A stretch of 49,953 nt of DNA from contig JAMWZR010000002.1 in NCBI GenBank assembly GCA_024282035.1, positions 1 to 49,953 on the forward strand, in the 5' to 3' direction. A model generated the notes under the pieces. That model had not been told where the DNA came from, ran no database searches, and saw only the letters and a list, made by a program, of their open reading frames with translations. This DNA comes from Nitrosomonas sp. (GTDB lineage Bacteria > Pseudomonadota > Gammaproteobacteria > Burkholderiales > Nitrosomonadaceae). Both the position numbers and the translations under genes were made by a program. Positions 9,901-17,511 of this stretch are shown here, piece after piece (position 1 is the first letter of the stretch; every line of letters begins with the position of its first letter).

Positions 9901-10591
9901 GAATCAGTCGCTGGAAAGCTTTGTCTATCTGGTTTCACACGATCTCAAGGCGCCGCTGCGCGGGGTCGAGGGTTACAGTCGCCTGTTGCAGGAAGATTAT
10001 GGCGAGCAACTGGATGAAGAAGGACGGTTGTTCATTCAGAACATCCGCTCCGGGGTGGCACGAATGAATGAACTGATTACCGACCTGCTGACGTATTCGC
10101 GCATGGAAAGGCGCAAGCTCGAACCGACCATGCTCGATCTGGTTGCGCTGGTCGATCAGGTCTTGCAGGTCTGTGCTCAGGAAATCGCAGCACAAAGGAT
10201 TGAGGTTGTAAACCAGCTGCCAGCATTGAGCGTGTATGGCGACCGGGAAGGTATGTTACTGGTGCTGCGGAATCTGCTGGAGAATGCAATCAAGTTCAGC
10301 AAGCATGCGGTGCATCCACGGATTGAACTGGGCGCTTCCCATGATGATCAATCGGTTACGCTATGGGTACGGGACAATGGTATCGGTTTTGACATGAAGT
10401 ATAATCAGCGCATTTTTGAAATTTTCGAACGCCTGCACCGGCAGGAGGATTATCCGGGTACCGGGATCGGATTGGCTCTGGTCAAAAAGGCCATGGAACG
10501 AATGGGCGGCGCAGTCTGGGCGGAGAGCACGCCCGGGCAGGGAGCAACTTTCTTTTTGCGGCTGCCGGCCGAATCACAAATTCAGAACTGA
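6929..10591 (+). CDS. Hybrid sensor histidine kinase with two kinase cores: PAS-HK-REC-PAS-PAS-PAS-HK
   Basis: 1220 residues, no membrane segment or signal peptide, so probably cytoplasmic. Domain order: PAS (about 5-140), a coiled coil, first HisKA with phospho-accepting H211 in ANISHELRTP, HATPase (310-425; GTGLGLAIVKE), receiver (470-590) with phospho-acceptor D520 in LILTDIMMP and the late SKPF lysine, three PAS domains with PAC ends (about 607-735, 740-850, 855-985), a coiled coil, then a second HisKA with H1004 in LVSHDLKAPLRG and a HATPase (GTGIGLALVKK). Both kinase cores keep their catalytic motifs. The second core is of the bacteriophytochrome-like SHDLK-APLR class, whose known partners are small single-domain receivers such as the one encoded next. 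It starts an operon with the receiver (10609) and the GGDEF-EAL protein (11028). The ribosome site is weak. Confidence 0.9.
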   Translation: MHDMSFYQQLFEASPHPYLILGVDDRFTILAVNERYLQVTGTQRANIVGRGLFEVFPDDPKDPQSTSVSDLRASLRRVSSSRQADVMSVQQYDIPDPDGGADFLRKYWSPVNTPMLDAQGNLTCIIHYAEDVTEFILSREQSHQGNQDKQARLHTVSARAERIQAEIMHRTAEVKTANRVLKEDMQELSRLNLHLTELDQLKSKFFANISHELRTPLTLILAPLEKRLQQLSGDDQAVAERREVELMLRNARLIYRHVTDLLEVAKLEAGRVKPHWARFDLAKLVRTTASHFESLVSDRQIVYEISANTTVMIESDSERLQRVLLNLLSNAFKFTLCGGHITVCLVSENDQARLMVQDDGPGIPAEWREHIFEPFMQVEGANEHHQKGTGLGLAIVKEFVELLGGQIELRESPQGGASFDIELPLKAPAGTVLLDTPSALDAILLHEAIDELKLQETAVVKPVLPATDALPRVLVVEDNADLNQFICEVLQPHYHVMSARDGRQGLEQALAVTPDLILTDIMMPYMSGDEMVRVIRQQAELSDVPIVVMTAKTDDEQRIELLRSSVQDYLSKPFVVPELLMRVDRLIAQRQRIREQLFESEMRFQATFEQAAVGIAIKSPEGHWMKVNRKLCEIVGYSAEELTGLNFQNLTHPDDLGIELEQIKEILAGTRTSYALEKRYYRKNGSWIWINLTASLVRKTDQTPNYFIVIIEDIQDRKEIEAEFKEAKRIAYLGHWRWDLRTNVHTWSEEVYRIFGRDLQLPPASYEEVQQYYTPASWQHLAVEVENCLTRGVALQFDAECIRSNGEHRWITVRGEAERDAAEHIVGLHGTIQDITGRKRAEMALQESREQLKLFIEYAPVALAMFDREMRYLALSQRWRRDFQLGDGEVLGLSHYTIFPEIGEAWKDIHRRGLAGEIIRAEEDLFERADGHSYWLRWEVRPWYQAEGSVGGIVIFSEDITVKKEAEVAMRQFNATLEQRIVERTAELSALNQSLESFVYLVSHDLKAPLRGVEGYSRLLQEDYGEQLDEEGRLFIQNIRSGVARMNELITDLLTYSRMERRKLEPTMLDLVALVDQVLQVCAQEIAAQRIEVVNQLPALSVYGDREGMLLVLRNLLENAIKFSKHAVHPRIELGASHDDQSVTLWVRDNGIGFDMKYNQRIFEIFERLHRQEDYPGTGIGLALVKKAMERMGGAVWAESTPGQGATFFLRLPAESQIQN

Positions 10592-10608
10592 TTGAGAGGA
10601 TGAGTAGG

Positions 10609-11031
10609 ATGAGTACGTATCCGCCGATTATGTTGGTTGAAGATAATCCACTGGATGTCGATCTGACGCTGCGCGCATTTCAGCGGCGCAAGCTGGCTAA
10701 TCCGGTAGTGGTGGCGCGTGACGGTGAGGAGGCGCTGGCCTGGGTGGCACGCTGGGAAGCCGGAGAAATGAAGCCGGCCGTCATTCTGCTTGATCTCAAC
10801 ATTCCCCGGATCGATGGCCTGGCTGTATTGCGCACGATGAAAGCGCATCAGACCCTGCGGCGTATACCGATCGTCGTACTCACCACTTCCAGCGAGGATC
10901 GGGACATGCATGCCGCCTACGATCTTGGGGTCAATTCGTATATCGTCAAACCCGTCGATTTTGATAATTTCATGGATGTGGCGCAGCAAATCGAGATGTA
11001 CTGGTGCGCTCTGAATGACCTGCCCAAGTGA
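10609..11031 (+). CDS. Stand-alone response regulator receiver (Rcp1-like)
   Basis: About 140 residues, all of it receiver domain: acidic pair in MLVEDNPLDVDLT, phospho-acceptor aspartate in VILLDLNIP, the T/S position in VVLTTSSED, and the conserved lysine in YIVKPVDF. The proline-rich N-terminus and NPLDV-LT pattern are typical of Rcp1-type regulators that pair with phytochrome-like kinases. Two ATGs are possible, 10600 and 10609. I prefer 10609 because the GAGAGG at 10594-10599 touches the first ATG but has 9-base spacing to the second. It has no output domain, so it probably relays phosphate or works by protein contact. Its stop overlaps the GTG of the next gene. Confidence 0.9.
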   Translation: MSTYPPIMLVEDNPLDVDLTLRAFQRRKLANPVVVARDGEEALAWVARWEAGEMKPAVILLDLNIPRIDGLAVLRTMKAHQTLRRIPIVVLTTSSEDRDMHAAYDLGVNSYIVKPVDFDNFMDVAQQIEMYWCALNDLPK

Positions 11032-14000
11032 TCGACATGCGCGTACTGTATATCGAAGATAGCGAAAGCGATGCCGATCTGACCCAACGCATTCTGGCGC
11101 GTACTGCCCCCGAAATCGAGTTGCGTGTTGTGACTTCGCTGGCTGCAGCACTGTGTTGTCTCGAGCAGGAAAATGATTACGATGTCGTGCTGACTGATCT
11201 GTCATTGCCTGGTGGTTCCGGTCTGGAAGTGCTGGCTCTGATCAGGGAACGGCGACTACCGGTGGCGGTGGTGATTATCACTGGCTCCGGCGATCACGAT
11301 TCTGCTGTGGCTGCGCTGCGTGCTGGTGCCGATGACTACCTGATCAAGCAGGATGATTATCTGGAACGGTTGCCACGCACCTTGAACGATGCGTTGATGC
11401 GGTTCCGCAACAGCAGTCCGAATCATCCCCATCAGGTGTTGCAGGTACTGTGCGTCGAGCACAATGCCTTTGATGTGGATTTGATGCTCAGGCATCTTGC
11501 CGTGCATGCGCCACATATTCACCTGACTGTCGTCGCCGATGCGCAGGCAGCGCTGAGTCTGCTACGCAACCGGGATTCGGACAAGATTGAGTTCGATGCA
11601 GTGCTGATCGATTACCATCTGCCCGGAATGGATGGTCTTGAATTGGTAACGGTATTGCGTAACGAACTCAAACTGGGCACACCGATCGTGCTGGTGACGG
11701 GACAGGGTAGCGAGATGGTGGCGGCGCGTGCGCTGCATCTGGGTGTGGACGAATATCTGTCCAAACATGAAGGCTATTTGTTCGAGATACCGGCTACCGT
11801 GGAGAAAGCGCAGCGGCAGAGCGAGCTTGCCCGTGAACGCGTCAATCTGCAGCAGATCAGTCTGCGTCTGTCACGCCTGATGAATGCCAGTCCGACCATT
11901 CTGTATAACCTGAAGTTTATCGATGGCACGTTACAGGCGGTTTGGGTCAGTGAGAACATCGAGCGCCTGATGGGGTATGTCCCCGAGGAGGCCCTGATTC
12001 CCGGCTGGTGGGATGCGCATGTGTATGCAGATGATCGCGAAACCGTTTTGACCAGGCAGTCGATCCTGATGACTGAAGGTCAGTTGAAGCATGAGTACCG
12101 TTTTACGCATCGTGATGGCCGGATCGTCTGGATTCTGGACGAACTTCGACTGATACGCGATAACGCGGGTGCCCCTTCGGAAATCGTCGGTGCCTGGATG
12201 GATATCACCGAGCAGAAGCAGACCGAGATGATCAATGAAGCGCGTCAATCCGCCTTGAGTCATATCGTCACGCAGCACTCGCTGAGAGAAGTCCTGAATG
12301 ACATTGCACAGCATCTGGAGGCGATCAAGCCGGAAATGCTGGTGTCCATCCTGCTGCTCGATGCGCGCAGTGGCCGCATGAAACATGGCGCCGCACCCAG
12401 TGTGTCCGCTGACTACATAACGGCAATCGATAATTTCCAGATTGGGATGGGAGTGGGGTCATGTGGTACCGCTGCGTGGCTGGGTGAGCCGGTCATTGTG
12501 GCCGATCTGGATCATCATCCCTACTGGCAGCCGTTTCTGAATTTGACGCAAAAGGCCAATCTGCATGCTTGCTGGTCGGTACCCTTCAAAAGTGAAACCG
12601 GCGCCGTACTGGGTACATTTGCCATTTACCATCACACTCCACGCGAACCTGCACCGGCTGATCTGGCGCTGATTCACGAATTTGCCTGCCTGTCTGCACT
12701 GGCGGTGCAGAAAGTGCATGCAGCCGAGACACTGCGGCAAGCGGCTGCCGTGTTTGAATCCACGCGTGAAGGTGTCGTCATTACCGACTTGCAGCCACGT
12801 ATTCTGGCGGTCAATCGTGCTTATACCGAAATCACCGGTTACAGCGAAGAGCAGGTGCTGGGGAAGAATCCTAAAATCATCCGCTCCGGACGTCATGATG
12901 AAATCTTTTATCAGGCGATGTGGGCCAGCTTGAAGAGTGTCGGGCACTGGCGCGGCGAGATCTGGAATCGCCGCAAGAATGGCGAAGTGTATCCGCAATG
13001 GTTGACCATCAGCACCGTGCGTAATGAAATCGGTGAGCCGAGTAACTATGTCGGTGTGTTTACCGACATTACGCAGATGAAACAGTCCGAAGCGCGGTTG
13101 ACGCACCTGGCGCACTACGATCCACTCACCGGCCTGCCCAATCGCTTGCTGGTGCAATCGCGCCTGCAGCATGCCATCGAGCGGGCACAACGGCATCATC
13201 ACCGGGTGGCGGCATTGTATGTCGATCTGGATCGCTTCAAAAATATCAACGACAGCCTGGGGCACCCGGTTGGCGATGAGTTGTTGATCATGCTGGCAGC
13301 CCGGATGAAGAAACGCTTGCGGGAGGAAGATACGCTGGCCCGTCTCGGTGGGGATGAGTTTTTACTGATGCTGGAAGATATCAAGGAACCCCGCGAGCCG
13401 GCCAAACTGGCACAGAATTTGATGAGTCTGCTGTCGGTGCCGTTCGCTCTGCCCAGCGGTCATGAAATTTTTGTCAATGCCAGTATCGGCATCAGCCTGT
13501 TTCCGGATGATGCCAGCAGCGTCACCGAGTTGATCCAGCACGCCGACATGGCCATGTATCAGGCCAAGCAGGAAGGGCGCAGTACCTACCGCTATCATAC
13601 CGAAGCGCTGAGTATTGCTGCCAATGAGCGTTTGCAGATGGAAACACGGTTGCGGCTGGCTCTGGCCAGCGAGGAATTCGTGCTGTATTACCAACCTTTG
13701 ATCGATGCGCGCAGTCAGCGGGCAGTTGGCGTGGAAGCGTTACTGCGCTGGCAACCACAGGATCGCGAGGACATGGTGGCGCCCGGAAAATTCATTCCGG
13801 CTGCTGAAGAAACCGGTTTGATCGTGCCACTGGGAGAATGGGTGCTGCGAGCTGCCTGCATGCAAGGCAAAGCGTGGATCGATGCCGGTCTGCCACCATT
13901 GGTGATGGCGGTGAATCTTTCGGTACGGCAGTTCCAATCGGAGAATCTGGTTCGATTCGTTCAGCAGGTGCTGGCCGAAACCAATTTTCCAGCAGCCCTG

Positions 14001-14408
14001 CTGGAACTCGAACTGACCGAGAGTATGTTCATGGAACATGCCGAGCAATCCATCGACACTTTGAGAACACTCAAGGCGCTCGGGGTGAGTCTGGCGATCG
14101 ACGATTTCGGCACCGGCTATTCATCACTGACTTATCTGAAGCGTTTTCCGATCGACAAATTGAAAATCGACCAGAGTTTTGTGCATGGACTGGCGGAAGA
14201 TCTCAATGATCGTGAAATTGCCGCGACCATCATCGCCATGGCACGTGGCCTGAAATTGAAAGTGCTGGCAGAAGGTGTGGAATCGCATCAGCAATTGGTG
14301 TTTCTGCAACAGCATGGCTGCGATTATTATCAGGGTTATCTGTTCCATAAACCTGCGCCCGCATCCGAGCTGGAAACTTGGTTGCGTGATGGGAAAATCG
14401 TCAAGTAG
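11028..14408 (+). CDS. REC-REC-PAS-GAF-PAS-GGDEF-EAL cyclic-di-GMP turnover protein
   Basis: 1126 residues. Two receivers come first: REC1 (about 5-120; acidic pair E10/D11, aspartate in VVLTDLSLP) and REC2 (about 140-258; aspartate in AVLIDYHLP, but the acidic pair is E144/H145). Then PAS (275-395), GAF (405-560), PAS/PAC (572-690), GGDEF (700-865) and EAL (880-1120). The GGDEF motif (774-778) is intact and is preceded at the correct distance by an RxxD inhibitory site (REED). The EAL motif is E903-A-L in GVEALLRW, with IDDFGTGYSSL and AEGVES also present, so both synthesis and hydrolysis of c-di-GMP look possible. The GTG start at 11028 overlaps the preceding stop by three bases (GTGA); ATG 11037 is an alternative. 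It is the likely output of the kinase/receiver genes upstream. Confidence 0.92.
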   Translation: MIDMRVLYIEDSESDADLTQRILARTAPEIELRVVTSLAAALCCLEQENDYDVVLTDLSLPGGSGLEVLALIRERRLPVAVVIITGSGDHDSAVAALRAGADDYLIKQDDYLERLPRTLNDALMRFRNSSPNHPHQVLQVLCVEHNAFDVDLMLRHLAVHAPHIHLTVVADAQAALSLLRNRDSDKIEFDAVLIDYHLPGMDGLELVTVLRNELKLGTPIVLVTGQGSEMVAARALHLGVDEYLSKHEGYLFEIPATVEKAQRQSELARERVNLQQISLRLSRLMNASPTILYNLKFIDGTLQAVWVSENIERLMGYVPEEALIPGWWDAHVYADDRETVLTRQSILMTEGQLKHEYRFTHRDGRIVWILDELRLIRDNAGAPSEIVGAWMDITEQKQTEMINEARQSALSHIVTQHSLREVLNDIAQHLEAIKPEMLVSILLLDARSGRMKHGAAPSVSADYITAIDNFQIGMGVGSCGTAAWLGEPVIVADLDHHPYWQPFLNLTQKANLHACWSVPFKSETGAVLGTFAIYHHTPREPAPADLALIHEFACLSALAVQKVHAAETLRQAAAVFESTREGVVITDLQPRILAVNRAYTEITGYSEEQVLGKNPKIIRSGRHDEIFYQAMWASLKSVGHWRGEIWNRRKNGEVYPQWLTISTVRNEIGEPSNYVGVFTDITQMKQSEARLTHLAHYDPLTGLPNRLLVQSRLQHAIERAQRHHHRVAALYVDLDRFKNINDSLGHPVGDELLIMLAARMKKRLREEDTLARLGGDEFLLMLEDIKEPREPAKLAQNLMSLLSVPFALPSGHEIFVNASIGISLFPDDASSVTELIQHADMAMYQAKQEGRSTYRYHTEALSIAANERLQMETRLRLALASEEFVLYYQPLIDARSQRAVGVEALLRWQPQDREDMVAPGKFIPAAEETGLIVPLGEWVLRAACMQGKAWIDAGLPPLVMAVNLSVRQFQSENLVRFVQQVLAETNFPAALLELELTESMFMEHAEQSIDTLRTLKALGVSLAIDDFGTGYSSLTYLKRFPIDKLKIDQSFVHGLAEDLNDREIAATIIAMARGLKLKVLAEGVESHQQLVFLQQHGCDYYQGYLFHKPAPASELETWLRDGKIVK

Positions 14409-14444
14409 ACGGATCATCAATTTACATGTGCCTGATGGAGAATC

Positions 14445-15080
14445 ATGTCAGCGTTTAGTCGTCTGTTTTATATACACGACCCGATGTGCAGTTGGTGTTA
14501 TGCCTTCAGCCGGAGCTGGACTGCACTGCGCCGCGATTTGCCGGCGCAGATCGAGGTAGTGTACGTCGTTGGGGGACTGGCGCCGGATACCACGGAGCCC
14601 ATGCCGCCGGCGGTACGTACCATGGTGCAGCAGGCCTGGCAACGTATCGAGCAAACTGTGCCCGGAGTCCACTTCAATTGGGATTTCTGGTCCAGTGCTA
14701 CCCCGATGCGTTCGACCTATCCAGCCTGCCGGGCAGCTCTGGCTGCAAAACGGCAACGTGCAGATTGTGATGCCGAGATCATCGGGGCGATTCAAATGGC
14801 CTACTACCAAAAGGCCATGAATCCTTCCTTGGTGGAGACCCTGTGTGTTTGCGCTCATGAAATCGGCCTGGATGTCGAGCAATTTCGTACCGATCTGGCC
14901 AGCACGCATGTCGAAGCTGCCTTGCAGCGTGATCTGCAACTGGCGCGTGAGATAGGGGTGCATTCCTATCCGTCGTTGCGGCTGGAACATGGTCAATCCG
15001 TGGTGCCGATTACAGTCGATTATCTGGATCACCGATCTATGCTCGATGCAATCGATGCGTGTTTACGCACGAAGCCATGA
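14445..15080 (+). CDS. DsbA-family thioredoxin-fold oxidoreductase (COG3531-like)
   Basis: 211 residues with the active-site CxxC at C15-S-W-C18 in HDPMCSWCYAF, the same arrangement as FrnE-like/COG3531 predicted disulfide isomerases. A cis-proline loop is visible near the C-terminus (HSYPSLRLE). There is no signal peptide, so it probably works in the cytoplasm, unlike periplasmic DsbA. Its substrate is unknown. A GGAG site lies 6-8 bases before the ATG. It begins 36 bases after the c-di-GMP gene and could be cotranscribed with it, but no functional link is evident. Confidence 0.85.
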   Translation: MSAFSRLFYIHDPMCSWCYAFSRSWTALRRDLPAQIEVVYVVGGLAPDTTEPMPPAVRTMVQQAWQRIEQTVPGVHFNWDFWSSATPMRSTYPACRAALAAKRQRADCDAEIIGAIQMAYYQKAMNPSLVETLCVCAHEIGLDVEQFRTDLASTHVEAALQRDLQLAREIGVHSYPSLRLEHGQSVVPITVDYLDHRSMLDAIDACLRTKP

Positions 15081-15122
15081 TGGATTCTGCGAATGCGTCA
15101 CGAGTCGAACACAATGCTTACT

Positions 15123-16070
15123 TCAATGATGGGTCGTATGAGCGAGCATGCGCAGATCATTTTCCCAGCTTTTCAACTTATCCCGGGCGTGATGGCGCTG
15201 CACGGTCGTGGTGCTGTTGTGCACTTCAGCAATGAAGGCGCAGTTGTAATCGGCTAACTGTGTTTGGTACGCGCGGTATGGCGGATGGCTGGAGCGTTCG
15301 AGGTGTTCGATCAAAGTGCGCAAAACCGCTACGATGGCGTCATTGTCGTCGGGTTCCGAAACAAGCTGGCGCAACGATTGTAGCGTTTCTTGTTGACGCC
15401 GCTGGCGCTCATTAAGCCAGGCCTCGGGGTCGTAAGGCGAAGCCTGGATGCGAGCAGCAATGAGCGCGTGCTGTGATTCGCTGATGGGGCCATAGATGTT
15501 CTCGACGCGTTTGACGGTCCGCTGGATCGAGGCCTGCAGGCGTTCAGCGGGCTGCGGTTGCAGGAAATCCTGGCGGAATTCTTCGTTGACCTTGGCATAG
15601 CGGCGTTCAAGGTGATCGAGTTGCACGGATTCGAGTGTAGGAATCAGCGGCGCACCCAGCGTCAGCATACGATCCAGCGCGGGGGCAATGGTCTGGCGGA
15701 ACGATTCGACGGTCGTGCAGATCTGCTGCGCAGTGACCAGATCGTCTAGGTTGTGGCGCAAGTCGGCCAGCCATGTTGCATAGCCTGCCAGTTGGGTGCT
15801 GCGATGCCAGCGGAACCACTGCTGGATCGCTTCCTTGACCTGCGGCGTTTGCTGCGGATTGAAATCGACATAACTATCGAGCCACCACCAGAACAGATGC
15901 GGTCCCTGGCCATAACCCAGGCGCAGCATGCTGCAACTGTTGAGCAGCAGGACCAGGATGATCAGGACAAGCCTGGTGTGCCATGTGGGCTGGTAATACG
16001 GTGAAGCGTGTCGCGCTGACGATCGAAGGTCAGCGCGGCGTGGCATCAGGACGGGCATACCGGGGAACAT
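15123..16070 (-). CDS. DUF6279-family lipoprotein
   Basis: 315 residues with a hydrophobic stretch ending in a lipobox, LLLNSC, so the mature protein would begin at about Cys46 and sit in an outer or inner membrane. The remainder is helical and Arg/Gln-rich, with GYGQ, WWWLDSYVDF and QQTPQVK near the start of the mature part; these are hallmarks of the uncharacterised DUF6279 lipoproteins. The lead before the hydrophobic core is unusually long (about 29 residues), so a later start such as the ATG encoding MPRRAD is quite possible. It begins only 3 bases after the dapE stop, so it is translationally coupled to dapE, but no shared function is known. Confidence 0.75.
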   Translation of the reverse strand: MFPGMPVLMPRRADLRSSARHASPYYQPTWHTRLVLIILVLLLNSCSMLRLGYGQGPHLFWWWLDSYVDFNPQQTPQVKEAIQQWFRWHRSTQLAGYATWLADLRHNLDDLVTAQQICTTVESFRQTIAPALDRMLTLGAPLIPTLESVQLDHLERRYAKVNEEFRQDFLQPQPAERLQASIQRTVKRVENIYGPISESQHALIAARIQASPYDPEAWLNERQRRQQETLQSLRQLVSEPDDNDAIVAVLRTLIEHLERSSHPPYRAYQTQLADYNCAFIAEVHNSTTTVQRHHARDKLKSWENDLRMLAHTTHH

Positions 16071-16073
16071 GCA

Positions 16074-17288
<1,215 letters not shown>

Positions 17289-17395
17289 TTATGCGTGAAG
17301 GCGAGTGACGGTAGTCACCATCTGGATTGCACGACAGGCAAGTCACCCAGCCTCGGGATTGATGAAGGATATCAGCGTACTCGCAAGTACATTTG

Positions 17396-17408
17396 AAACT
17401 GTCAGTTT
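17396..17408. promoter_or_regulatory. AAACTG-T-CAGTTT palindrome upstream of fadE, possible fatty-acid regulator operator
   Basis: A perfect 6+1+6 palindrome located about 105 bases before the fadE start, inside the 235-bp dapE/fadE divergent gap. With one more base each side it reads GAAAC-N5-GTTTG, which resembles TetR-type PsrA-like fatty-acid operators, though those are described with shorter spacers. The rest of the gap shows no other convincing element. Function is inferred. Confidence 0.3.
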
Positions 17409-17511
17409 GTTGAGCAGATGATGGATTGTACACATCTGATCGAAGTCTTGCACTGTGGGTACAGACTATGTTTAACTTGATCTGGTTCAACTCATTACGA
17501 GGAAATTGATC

